A stretch of 64,000 nt of DNA, from positions 6,095,799 through 6,159,798 of the forward strand of contig NW_022098050.1 of the NCBI RefSeq assembly GCF_002288925.2, read 5' to 3'. A program made the translations under genes and the position numbers. The notes under the pieces are model-generated. The model was not told where the DNA came from and ran no database searches. It saw only the letters and a list, made by a program, of their open reading frames with translations. The stretch comes from Delphinapterus leucas (Eukaryota > Chordata > Mammalia > Artiodactyla > Monodontidae). How positions within the stretch are numbered: position 1 is the stretch's first letter; the number at the start of each line of letters is the position of its first letter. Positions 20,212 to 26,850 of this stretch are shown one piece after another.

Positions 20212-23005
20212 NNNNNNNNNNNNNNNNNNNNNNNNNNNNNNNNNNNNNNNNNNNNNNNNNNNNNNNNNNNNNNNNNNNNNNNNNNNNNNNNNNNNNNNNN
20301 NNNNNNNNNNNCTCTCTCTCTATATATATATATGTGTGTATATATATACACACACACATATAATTTTGTAGAAATCTGAATCAGAATTAAGGATTCTGTT
20401 TTAAAAGAAGAGAATTATGAGAATTTGGAGTTGTCGTTTAAAGTTACCTTTGAAAAGCATCCCAAAACCTTTTACATATATAGTTTTATTTTCTTTTGAA
20501 GGGCAATGGAGATCTTAAAAGAAAGTGGACCTGGGCAGTGGAATGGCTTGGAGATGAACTTGAAAGACGACCATACACTGGCAATCCTCAATACACTTAC
20601 AACAATTGGTCTCCTCCGGTGCAAAGCAATGAAACATCAAATGGTTATTTCTTGGAGAGATCACATAGTGCTAGGATGACACTTGCAAAAGCTTGTGAAC
20701 TCTGTCCAGAGGAGGTAAAAAAAGCCGCCAGTGTGCAGCAGATAGAAATGGAAGAAAGCAAAGTAATTCTTCACTTTATAGGCCAGTGTTTATGTATTAA
20801 TGATAATGGTAAAAAAAATTATGTTGAAGTTTGTTTATATGTGGTCTTAATGAGGGAGCCTTCTTTTAGAGAAATATTTGTGAAATTGCCTGAATCTAGT
20901 ATTTCTAAGAGAACCCAAATCAGGTTCCTTTCAGTTACTTTGTTTATCTGTAGTAAAAGAAAAGTTGTTAGTGGGTCAGTTTTTTAGATTTTAAAGATTT
21001 TATTTCAAATAGAAAAAAAAATAAAACTAGAATTTGGCTACATAATTCTTTATCTTTAAATATTTAAAATCAGGAGCCAGATGACCAAGATGCCCCAGAT
21101 GAGCATGAGTCGCCTCCACCTGAAGATGCCCCATTATACCCCCATTCACCTGGATCTCAGTATCAGCAGGTATATTGGGCTTGGTTCGTGTTTTTATTCC
21201 CTAGAACCAATCTTTATGCTTTATTTAAAGGATGGCTAAGTGGTTTTTTTGCGGTACGCGGGCCTCTCACTGCTGTGGCCTCTCCCGCCGTGGAGCACAG
21301 GCTCCGGACGCGCAGGCTCAGCGGCCACGCTCATGGGCCCAGCCGCTCCGCGGTATGTGGGACCCTCCTGGACCAGGGCACGAACCACTGTGCCACCAGG
21401 GAAGCCCAAAGGATGGCTACGTTTTTTGTTGTGACTGTAAAGTAATAGAGGGATTATCTAGACTAGCTTTGGGGGCATGATCAAAAGAGGAATGGTTAGC
21501 ATGGGGTCACAGTGTGGCATGTTTGAGCTTGCCCCTGTGGTGTTTTCCTGGTCAGATATGTGCCCTTACTTGTACTAGTAGATGACGTTTGTAAAACTGT
21601 GATTATTCACGTCAATATAAAATGATAATCAATATTTAGTATAATGGATTAAGACGACATTTCCTGTTAGGCTAAGTGTGCGAGTGGATTTTGAAGGCAC
21701 TAAGATATGACAGTGAAGGAAGAAGTGTTTGCTTATTACTTAGCATAACCAAGACTTCAATGACAGTAAAAATTGTTGGAAAAAAATCAGGGATTTGACA
21801 GATTTCCATGAATTTTTCTGTGAAATCAATAACTAAATAAATTTAGATGAAGAAACGCTCTAAATGAGAGCGTCTCTTTCTAAACCCCAGATGTGACTAA
21901 TTCAGATCTTTTGAGGCAGTGGTCCTTAAACTTGCATAAGCATGGGAATCCCCTGGTGGGCTGTTGCAGCAGAGTGCTAGGCCCCACCCCAGCGTTTCTC
22001 ATTCACTACATTTCCAACGAGTTCCCAACTGCTGCTGCTGCTGCTGCTGCTGCTGCTACTGGTCTAGGAACCATGCTTTCAGAACCATTATTTAAGCATT
22101 CTGTCTTATATTTCAGGGTGGAAATAGAAGCATGCTGACTAGAAATGTTGAATATGACTGGAAAATGCATATTCAACGTGTTAATTTTCGTAATAGAAAT
22201 TACAGAAAGTTAAAGCCTATGATCTTCTTGGCTTGACTGGTGGGAACGTACAGAAAAATGAGTTCAGGGGTTTAAAACATTAAGGACCCAAATCCACAAG
22301 GAGAAGAGTTACTTTCCTCGGCCGTGAGAAAACTCATATATTAATCATGCCTGGTTAATCCATTATTTTCAGTGTTGTTTTCTTTTCATTAACATCATCC
22401 TGTGTTCAGGGTTGTTGCTCATGCAGACCTCATATGATCATTCAATCAGATTTCTCATATGGGAGTTTCAAGGTGCTCAGAAGAGTGAGGATAGAGGTGT
22501 TCCAGCTCACAGATCCCTTTTCATGAATATTTTTTACCACGAGCAATAATGGGCTGTGTTATCCCTTATTTGTCAGACTTGAATCTAAATAATTTTTGGC
22601 ACTTAAAATCACTTTGGCCAAAGAATTAAACAAACCTACACTGCTTTTATTTGGGGCTTTGGGGTTTGAATTTAGGCTACCTTTTCTCTTTCAAACCACT
22701 TTTTTTTTTTTTTTTCTTTTCCATCATTAGCCCAAGTGTATTTACTCTTTTTAAGTCCTAGGAATAAAAGAAATGTTTGCATTTCTACAAACTTCAGCCT
22801 GTGATCTTTAAAGTTGAAGTTTAATATATGAAAAGTTTTAACATGCAGATCTCTTCTCCCCTCCCAGAATAACCATGTGCATGGACAGCCGTATACAGGC
22901 CCAGCAGCACATCACATGAACAACCCTCAGAGAACTGGCCAACGAGCACAAGAAAATTATGAAGGCAGTGAAGAAGTATCCCCACCTCAGACGAAGGATC
23001 AGTGA
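1575..23005 (+). CDS. USP9X: USP9X, C-terminal 946 codons in 14 exons (5' part outside window)
   Basis: USP9X is a large cysteine deubiquitinase that removes ubiquitin from many cytosolic substrates. Seen here: 14 exons bounded by GT-AG introns whose phases join into one uninterrupted reading frame (2841 bp including the stop), ending in SPPQTKDQ. The exons run through the second half of the USP catalytic domain (QQF..., split zinc ribbon CQGC / CEKC, the [10 protein letters not shown] segment, the GGHYYSY histidine box, [10 protein letters not shown] at the domain end), then a helical C-terminal region, then a Pro/Asp/Glu-rich tail. The catalytic Cys box lies in exons upstream of the window. 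The human protein is about 2554-2570 residues, so the first roughly 1600 residues are missing. The Y-linked paralogue USP9Y is the main alternative. I prefer USP9X because the tail matches my memory of USP9X and every exon is intact; an alignment would settle it. Confidence 0.93.
2005..2790 (-). mobile_element. Old LINE-1 3' UTR fragment
   Basis: AT-rich sequence with phrases typical of old mammalian LINE-1 3' UTRs in reverse (TTTTTTTGGAGCAGATAGAC, GCCATTGATCATCATTGCCT). Boundaries approximate. Confidence 0.5.
3028..3164 (-). mobile_element. CHR-type SINE, short form
   Basis: A poly(T) start, GGGATCTTAGTTCCCCAACC and a CCACTGGACCACCAGG end mark a reverse SINE. Flanks TAAATACTACT / TAAATAATACT form an imperfect target duplication. 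Confidence 0.88.
3451..3484 (+). repeat. Short 10-bp tandem repeat
   Basis: Three units of CAGCACCTCT-like sequence in the first complete intron. Confidence 0.7.
3820..4480 (-). mobile_element. Old LINE-1 3' UTR fragment
   Basis: Reverse old LINE-1 pattern: CCCAGATTTACCAATTGTTA, CTCTAAGAATAAGGACATTT, TTCCCCATGATTAGATTCAG. Boundaries approximate. Confidence 0.6.
4481..5310. other. Intron sequence without a recognised element
   Basis: AT-rich, no SINE or LINE that I can identify. A segment at 5020-5125 resembles part of the USP9X 3' UTR at 23420-23520 (see findings). Confidence 0.6.
5311..5484 (+). CDS. USP9X: USP9X exon 2 (USP domain, first zinc-ribbon pair)
   Basis: Acceptor TTTCTTAG, donor TAG|GTAAGT. 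It encodes [18 protein letters not shown]... and ends in [16 protein letters not shown] is the conserved USP box in which a Gln-His/Gln-Asp pair precedes an Ala-hydrophobic-Glu helix. CQGC supplies the first CxxC knuckle of the USP zinc ribbon. The ORF continues upstream into the intron, but the acceptor and phase fix the exon start. Confidence 0.94.
5485..6411. other. Intron sequence, nothing recognised
   Basis: AT-rich intron after exon 2. I see no gene, RNA or clear repeat other than simple T/G runs near 6040. Confidence 0.6.
6412..6717 (-). mobile_element. LINE-1 3' UTR, cetartiodactyl type
   Basis: Starts T-rich, then TTGGAGTATAATTGCTTTAC, CAAAGCACCGAGCTGATCTC and GTGTATATATGTCCATGCCA. 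A near-identical copy in the same orientation lies at 29530-29850, and the forward tail recurs at 33050, 44780 and 63790. Confidence 0.85.
6786..6995 (+). mobile_element. hAT-type MER DNA transposon relic
   Basis: Begins CAGGGGTTAACAAACTATGG and ends CAGAAAAACTTTGCTGAC, imperfect terminal inverted repeats. In between lie TAAAGTTTTATTGGAACATA and GAGTTGAGTAGTTGCCGTAG. I recognise it as an old nonautonomous mammalian repeat; the exact family is not certain. Confidence 0.65.
7145..7258 (+). repeat. L2-like 3' end relic
   Basis: AATATGAGGGACTGTCTTAA, ATGGTAGGCACTCAGTGTAT and TTTGTTGAGTGAATGAA follow the order of the LINE-2 3' end. Confidence 0.6.
7500..7760 (-). repeat. MIR-like relic
   Basis: AACCAGACAGACCTAGCTTG, a tract with CTCATTTCTGACGTGGAGAT, and a terminal CATAAATGGTAACTCATTTA resemble MIR in reverse. 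Divergent. Confidence 0.45.
7886..8027 (+). CDS. USP9X: USP9X exon 3 (USP domain, second zinc-ribbon pair)
   Basis: Acceptor TATCTTTAG, donor AAG|GTATGA. It encodes [15 protein letters not shown] through [17 protein letters not shown] is the second CxxC knuckle that pairs with CQGC of the previous exon. An in-frame TGA lies just inside the following intron, so read-through would end translation within about two codons. Confidence 0.94.
8182..8243 (+). repeat. 30-bp tandem duplication with decoy splice donors
   Basis: Two adjacent 30-bp units, each containing GTCAGGTAAAG, begin at 8182 and 8212. A diverged ACAGGTAAAG follows at 8270. Each looks like a strong 5' splice site (GT at 8195, 8225, 8273) downstream of the real donor at 8028. 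Confidence 0.8.
8720..8930 (-). repeat. MIR relic
   Basis: Contains GAGGCAAGTTATCTCTTACT, GGAGGATTAAACATGTTACT, ACAGCACTTAGCATCAT and CCAATAAATATTAGCTGCTA in MIR order (reverse). Confidence 0.7.
9272..10025 (+). CDS. USP9X: USP9X exon 4 (catalytic histidine box, end of USP domain)
   Basis: The largest exon in the window (754 bp); acceptor CATTTTAG, donor CAG|GTAAGT. It encodes [20 protein letters not shown], then the USP signature [20 protein letters not shown]. The catalytic His codon is CAT at 9575-9577; the [11 protein letters not shown] strand after it carries the Asp/Asn that orients the His. [12 protein letters not shown] closes the USP domain. The rest begins the C-terminal helical region. 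All catalytic residues visible here are intact. Confidence 0.95.
10417..10540 (+). CDS. USP9X: USP9X exon 5
   Basis: Acceptor ATTTTTAG, donor TTG|GTATCA (a weak donor with T at -2). It encodes [20 protein letters not shown] through VVRGSASDW. The exon is short (124 bp). The frame continues past the donor for several residues before a stop, but the downstream exon joins the Trp codon correctly (TG|G). Confidence 0.92.
10710..10815 (+). mobile_element. LINE-1 3' tail fragment
   Basis: GATGAATTGGGAGATTGGGA, then a MATTAATATGTATAAAATAGATAACTA-like block, as in the young LINE-1 3' ends at 44580 and 63570. Truncated; ends A-rich. Confidence 0.6.
10816..11402. other. Intron sequence, nothing recognised
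   Basis: AT-rich intron before exon 6 with a T-run at 11301-11315. No element identified. Confidence 0.55.
11403..11628 (+). CDS. USP9X: USP9X exon 6
   Basis: Acceptor TTGTCTTAG, donor CAG|GTAATT. It encodes [20 protein letters not shown] through [13 protein letters not shown]. It is a helical segment followed by a Pro/Ser-rich linker. No catalytic motifs are expected in this part of the protein. Confidence 0.93.
12150..12279 (+). CDS. USP9X: USP9X exon 7
   Basis: Acceptor CCTTTACAG, donor TAG|GTAAGA. It encodes [20 protein letters not shown] through [11 protein letters not shown]. The pattern is amphipathic-helix-like, as in the armadillo-like C-terminal region of the family. Confidence 0.93.
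12535..12665 (+). mobile_element. MER5A-like DNA transposon relic
   Basis: AGTAGTGGTGCTAGACC start, AAATACTGATGCCTAGGCCC centre and CACAAGGAATCCACATTTTC follow the MER5 (hAT-Charlie) pattern. Confidence 0.55.
12670..13440. other. Intron sequence, nothing recognised
   Basis: No gene, RNA or clear repeat seen in this part of the intron between exons 7 and 8. Confidence 0.5.
13440..14560. repeat. Probable ancient interspersed repeat of unnamed family
   Basis: Purine-rich, GA-biased sequence with phrases I associate with widespread old mammalian repeats (GGACTTTATCCTGAGAGCAT, AATAGAGATGTCCAGTAGAG). The ORFs here are short and unlike any protein. Family not identified. Confidence 0.35.
14934..15119 (+). 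CDS. USP9X: USP9X exon 8
   Basis: Acceptor TTATTGTAG after a pyrimidine-rich tract, donor ACG|GTAAAG. It encodes [20 protein letters not shown] through [13 protein letters not shown], continuing the C-terminal helical region. Confidence 0.93.
15590..15810 (+). CDS. USP9X: USP9X exon 9
   Basis: Acceptor TATTCTAG, donor CAG|GTTAAA. The donor has T at +3, the least consensus-like in the gene here. It encodes [20 protein letters not shown] through [16 protein letters not shown]-1 relic begins about 45 bp into the next intron. Confidence 0.93.
15855..15995 (-). mobile_element. LINE-1 3' end fragment
   Basis: TTAGGTGTGCAACATAGTGA, then TTTTTATACATTACACATTA and GATCACCAC are the reverse of a LINE-1 tail. 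It lies close to the exon 9 donor. Confidence 0.6.
16040..16128 (+). CDS. USP9X: USP9X exon 10
   Basis: The smallest exon in the window (89 bp), found by joining the frame: acceptor TTTTTAAAG, donor CAG|GTAGAT. It encodes [20 protein letters not shown] then LIEDSWQTH, completing Arg with the next exon. The 3.9-kb intron after it holds two reverse SINEs, one forward SINE and LINE-1 relics. Confidence 0.9.
16129..16617. other. Intron sequence, nothing recognised
   Basis: AT-rich, no clear element. Confidence 0.5.
16627..16820 (-). mobile_element. CD-type SINE with an extra internal deletion
   Basis: Long poly(T) (16629-16665), then CTGTGGTACGCGGGC joined directly to TCCGGACGCGCAGGCTCAGC, so the usual block with TCTCACTGTTGTGGCCTCTC is missing. 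Target duplication CTGGTTACTTTTT on both sides. Confidence 0.93.
17041..17247 (-). mobile_element. CD-type SINE
   Basis: Poly(T), GTGGTACGCGGGCCTCTCAC and CCACTGTGCCACCAGGGAAG. Target duplication CAGCACTAC / CAGCACTAC. Confidence 0.94.
17248..17907. other. Intron sequence, nothing recognised
   Basis: AT-rich with a TTATTTTTATT-like low-complexity run near 17590-17650. No gene seen. Confidence 0.5.
17908..18035 (+). mobile_element. CHR-type SINE, short form
   Basis: GGGACTTCCCTGACAGTCCA head, GGGGAACTAAGATCCCACAC middle, A-rich tail with ATAAATGAATAAATAC. Confidence 0.88.
18036..18929. other. Intron sequence, nothing recognised
   Basis: AT-rich; no element identified with confidence. Confidence 0.5.
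18930..19775 (-). mobile_element. Two adjacent old LINE-1 (L1M type) fragments
   Basis: The first runs from ATTGAGGTAAAATTCACTTA through GGCTGAATAATATTCCATTG to about 19520. A second copy of the same region restarts at about 19545 (TTACCATTTTTAAGTGTACA, CCATCACCACTATCCATGTC). Both in reverse. Confidence 0.78.
19795..19965 (-). repeat. MIR relic just upstream of exon 11
   Basis: TATGACCTTGGGTTGCAAGC, ACATTTATTGAATGGCACAT, GTAGGCACTCAGTAATGTTA follow MIR order in reverse. Ends about 30 bp before the exon. Confidence 0.65.
19995..20151 (+). CDS. USP9X: USP9X exon 11
   Basis: Acceptor CTCTTTCAG, donor CAG|GTGAGG. It encodes [20 protein letters not shown] through [16 protein letters not shown] microsatellite starts about 15 bp after the donor and runs into the 100-N assembly gap. 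Confidence 0.92.
20160..20362 (+). repeat. TC / TA / TG / CA compound microsatellite containing the assembly gap
   Basis: (TC)n at 20160-20211, then 100 N, then CTCTCTCTC passing into TA, TG, TA and CA dinucleotide runs to 20362. It lies within the intron after exon 11. A gap of exactly 100 N normally marks unknown length. Confidence 0.95.
20212..20311. other. Assembly gap (100 N)
   Basis: Exactly 100 unknown bases inside a dinucleotide microsatellite, so the true length is not known. Confidence 0.99.
20502..20762 (+). CDS. USP9X: USP9X exon 12, with two alternative donors (20714 or 20762)
   Basis: Acceptor TTTTGAAG. The short form ends at 20714 (GAG|GTAAAA) after KACELCPEE. The long form ends at 20762 (AAA|GTAATT) and adds 48 bp in frame, [16 protein letters not shown]. 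Both donors have the same phase and join the next exon (EPDDQD...) without a stop. From memory, human USP9X isoforms differ by a 16-residue insert at this place, so the alternative donor appears conserved. Which form dominates cannot be told from DNA. Confidence 0.9.
21074..21169 (+). CDS. USP9X: USP9X exon 13 (acidic/proline-rich tail)
   Basis: Acceptor AAAATCAG, donor CAG|GTATAT. It encodes [20 protein letters not shown] through SPGSQYQQ, probably disordered. A reverse CD-type SINE begins about 70 bp after the donor. Confidence 0.92.
21241..21407 (-). mobile_element. CD-type SINE with deletion of the B-box region
   Basis: GCGGTACGCGGGCCTCTCAC through CCACTGTGCCACCAGGGAAG; ACGAACC is joined directly to ACTGTGCC, so about 35 bp are missing. 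Target duplication AAAGGATGGCTAAG / AAAGGATGGCTACG. It lies 70 bp after the exon 13 donor. Confidence 0.93.
21408..21905. other. Intron sequence, nothing recognised
   Basis: No element or gene recognised. Confidence 0.5.
21912..22100 (+). mobile_element. MER5A-type hAT relic carrying a CTG microsatellite
   Basis: Starts CAGTGGTCCTTAAACTTGCA, contains GGGAATCCCCTGGTGGGCTG and TAGGCCCCACCCCAG, and ends GGAACCATGCTTTCAGAACCA. The centre is replaced or expanded by a CTG run at 22029-22057. Confidence 0.7.
22029..22057 (+). repeat. CTG trinucleotide microsatellite
   Basis: Nine uninterrupted GCT units (preceded by CT) in the last intron of USP9X. Confidence 0.97.
22101..22867. other. Last USP9X intron, nothing else recognised
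   Basis: Includes a T-run at 22700-22715. No gene or clear repeat. Confidence 0.5.
22868..23005 (+). CDS. USP9X: USP9X terminal coding exon with stop codon
   Basis: Acceptor CCCTCCCAG. It encodes [20 protein letters not shown] through [18 protein letters not shown] stop at 23003-23005. The tail is His/Asn/Gln-rich. The sequence agrees with the USP9X C-terminus as I remember it, which is the best argument against USP9Y. Confidence 0.94.
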
Positions 23006-23205
23006 AATGCACATGATTAACTGGTTCCATCAAGACTGTGCACCCAGGCCTTACAGTCCAACCTTTTTCTGTGTCTGGCTAATATTTAAAACTAGAAAAA
23101 CTATTCCTAATCAACATGGAGTGGAAAGTTTATTCACTGTCTTACCTGCAGAAATTTGCTGTCAATATATAACCCGCCTGCAGTGGAAAGTGTATAGTGT
23201 TTTGT

Positions 23206-23211
23206 AATAAA
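23206..23211 (+). promoter_or_regulatory. Candidate proximal poly(A) signal of USP9X
   Basis: AATAAA 200 bp after the stop codon, followed by T/G-containing sequence. Use would give a very short 3' UTR. Functional status unknown. Confidence 0.35.
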
Positions 23212-26200
23212 TGGCCTGATGCTAATGTGTAAATGGCAAAGGTGTATATAGTATATTAATGTTTGACTGTTAATTCTTAAGCAAGAAACTTTTTTCTTGA
23301 TGAGACTCACAGATCTACAAAACCTACAAAAGTTATTTCCTTGTTATACCCATTGCACTCTGCAACCAGTGTTGCCTGCCTTAACGGCAGTTGGATCAAC
23401 TCCTTTACAAAAACAAAAAAGAAACCAACAGCAACAAACCAGAGCCCATCCATTTCAACCACACCAATAGTTTCATGTTAATTCTTTGCCACTGGAGTCA
23501 GTTTTATTATGAGCAGTGAAAGGCTGGTAACCTTTAAATTATTTGGTTGATGTGGAAAACTTGGTGATGTAACATTGTTTCTAGATCTTTTTCATTGCCT
23601 TTTTATTCTGAGGTTAGGTTAATCACTTTGAAGCTATAGTTACGCTGTAACATGTAGCATGGCTTCACACCAGGTTAGTGTAGCCAATGAGGAAAAAATT
23701 ACCATAATGACAGCAGTTGTCCCAGTGCGACAGCTGTATTGCTCAGAGCTTTTCCGTCTTACACCTAGAATATAAAATATAAAACAAGGAGAGAAATGTG
23801 ATGAACAGGTGGTTTTCAGTTACACATATGTTGCTTACATCTAATGTTTGATAGTTCAACCTCTGGGTGGGATAAGGAAACTTAAGTATCAGTAATGGGA
23901 ATTTTAAAAGATTTAAAACAAATATGCAAAAATTTGCTATGCCAGGATGCTTGGAGCATAATAGAAGACTGTATTTGGTGTGCTTGTTCTGTTTCTTTGG
24001 TAGAGCTTATTAGGAGAACCTTTTAAAACTTTCCTTCTGCTGGATCCCAGTGAAGTGGAAGTCAGAATCCTACAATATTTGGAGTACCACTGCACCAAGA
24101 TGTCTGGCTGAGCTTCTGCTCAGTCACAGTTTTACTTGAAAGCAAGAATTGTCCTAGCTCCTTTTCCATTATTCCAAAAATTTTAACATTTGAAGCAGGG
24201 TCTAATTAAAAAGGAAACTGGTTAGTTAATATAATTGAGGTATAATTTCAGAATAAGCATTTAATTAAAGATAAGGAACTCATCAGTTAATAGAGAATTG
24301 GTGGCTTGAATGTGTGTAATTTTTTGGAACCTGTCTAAAAACCAAATACCCCTGCAAACAGATACAGTCCACCCTATTCTATTTAAATATTTTGCTGTTT
24401 TATTTTATAGAAATTATTTTGCTGAATTCACAAATAGAATTTGATTTAAGAAGAACTTTTTGTCCTGTGGTGTGTTTTGGTTTTTTGGTTAATTTTTTGT
24501 CTTTTTTGTTTGTTTTTTAAGGACTGCATATTAAAAATAATTCTGTGCATAGCATGCCTAGGCATGACACTGAATTCAGGAGTTCAGTCACATTGAATTT
24601 TTGTGCACAGAAAGATTTGACCTTTGGCCCTTTACTAAAAGACTTAGAGAAAAACAGGATTGTTGACACTGTAAAAGTTTCCTAACATAATCAATCTTGT
24701 ACTTTTTGTATGTTTTTTATATACATGTATATTTAATGAGCACAAGCTTGGTTGTATTTTTTACAATTCAGTTAATAGGCAAATGTTTTGTCAAAAAGGC
24801 TATAGTTGGAATTGAACAGAGCAGAAACAAAATTGAGAATTGTGTTATTTTGTGATTAAAAGGGGCAGGTATTTAAGATAAAGCTTTGGATATCTTATTT
24901 GCAGTACTCTGTAGTCAATCTGTGCTTCTAGGTTTTCTGTAATATTAGGAAATTTTGACACCGGATAGATCCTGTTTTTACCTTAAGTATATTACATCTG
25001 AGTTTGTTAAGTGTGAGCCAGAGTCATACACACTGTGTGCAGTTCCAGTTGGTAACTTTAATTTAGAAGTTCCTCAATTCCAACCCTCCTTAACAATGAG
25101 CAGAATAGGCTAAATTTATTTGGACAAGTTGCTATCATTAAATATACCATCTAACCATCTGAGATGATTTTTGTGTTTCCTGGTCCTTAACAAAAGTATG
25201 TAATATACTTAATTTTAAAATGAATGACTTCCTAGACATGAAAAACCTGACATTTTAAAAGGCTGTGAATTTTTCTCCTTGGAGGGAGATCCCACTTTCC
25301 GTTGCTTTGAATTTACAAGTCCCCTAGTGCCAGGTGAGGGCTTGTGAATCCTTTCCCCCTCCATTTGAGGAAGAATGGTCTGTGTTGTGACCAGGATCTA
25401 GGAGAGGTGAATGGAGAGTGTTATTTTTGTTTGTTTGTGCAAATTATTTTCTATATTTAACTCTTAAGCAAGCATTAATGTATAACTGAAAATTTTAAGA
25501 TGCATGTTATTGTAAGAGCAACATAGTGGTGGGTTTTGAGGTCTTTTTCTGAACATAAATGGCACATTTTAAACTTCCAAGTCTTCAAAGTGCCTAAAGA
25601 TTATTTAATTCTCCCTCAGCTGATTTCTTGAGCCATATATATATTTCCTACTTTACATGTTTGTTGCGGAATCACTAGTCTTCCTTTCAAAGAAGTACCC
25701 CCGGAATTCTAAATGGCATGATTACTTTATAGAAGACAGTAGAATCTGTTAAAAAGACTGAAGATATTTTCATTGTTAATCTGTGTGAACAAGGGCTTTG
25801 CCCTATTGGATCTAAGTATTTCAGTGCACAACTTGGTAAGAACCATATTGCTGCTGTTTCTAAGCCCTCCACCAACCAAATTTTCATGTTCAGCATTGTA
25901 GAGGCAGAAATAAGAACATAATCATATTTGGGGTTTTTGTCTTGGTTCATTTTTCTCTCAATGATAATTTCCCAACCTTGTCTCTTTTAGCTGTTATATG
26001 TACAAATTTAGAATTAAAATGTTTTATATTTTTTTCATGATTAACTTTTATTAGTGAATGATAACAACTTAAGTATTTAATCCTAGTAGTGGGTTAAAAA
26101 GATGAGGAACCTTTTTTATTTGAATTACATTGTAAATGAAAGCAAGTCTGTGAATACTCAGATGACTACTCCAAAATAGTTCCTTTCCGTTTTTTCTTAG

Positions 26201-26819
26201 TATTTTTCCAGCTTACGTTCTCCCGTGAACTCTTACTTTGCTGAATTTTGTGGTTACTTTGGTGGATATATCCTGCCTTATTTAGAATTATAACTGGATT
26301 TTTTTTTTAATTGCCTTTTCATAAGTGCCCAATTTTGGTCTCTAGTTTGAAGGTACTACATACTGCCGAGAAAGTAAAACACCCCTCCCCTCCCCCCAGT
26401 TCTTGTGTTACTGAGCAAAACCATTCAGTACTGGTTTCCTAGCAGGGCTCAACCAAAATTGGTCCTGCGCCTATGTGAGTGTTTAGTGTTTGAAAATAAG
26501 GTTTTGGGTGTGGTAAATCACTACAGAAGTGCTAAATGTATTAAGAACTTGCTGCCGATTGTATTTACGATTATTTTAGATTATTTTACATTTGCAGAAA
26601 TGTAGCCCTTTTCCTCCGAATTTATAGGTGTAAGAAAAAAAGGGGGAAAGGTGCACCATGTTTTAAACTTGCAAATGAGTGAAAATTTTTTTTTCATTTT
26701 GAAATCCAGATTCCCAAGAGGAAATTTCACCACCCAGATCACATACTTCTCAGCCTTTTACAAGCCAACAGACTGACTGAAGATTGTCCACAGTTCCTAA
26801 GATTTAGCACCTATACAAA

Positions 26820-26825
26820 AATAAA
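26820..26825 (+). terminator. Candidate distal poly(A) signal of USP9X
   Basis: AATAAA followed within about 20-40 bp by T-rich sequence (TTTCGGTTTCCCCTTTTATT). The distance from the stop gives a 3' UTR of about 3.8 kb, which I recall as similar to the human transcript. Confidence 0.5.
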
Positions 26826-26850
26826 ACTTTATAAATTAAATTTCGGTTTC

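Larger units (their letters stand above)
23006..26850 (+). other. USP9X: USP9X 3' untranslated region (inferred extent)
   Basis: About 3.8 kb of AT-rich sequence after the stop codon with no SINE or recent LINE insertion, in contrast with both the introns and the region beyond. That fits a constrained 3' UTR. AATAAA occurs early (23206) and at 26820. The end is inferred from the distal signal; a transcript 3' end would be decisive. Confidence 0.65.

Noticed and set aside
20104..20379. ORFs running through the N gap
   Set aside because: They translate the TC microsatellite and unknown bases. Only the first 48 bp belong to USP9X exon 11.
20502..20987. A 163-codon reading frame through exon 12
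   Set aside because: Only the part to 20714 or 20762 is exon; the rest is intron read-through with no homology.
1575..23005. Assignment to USP9Y
   Set aside because: Not excluded, but the intact C-terminal tail matches USP9X as I remember it, and no frame damage is seen. Alignment to both paralogues is needed for certainty.
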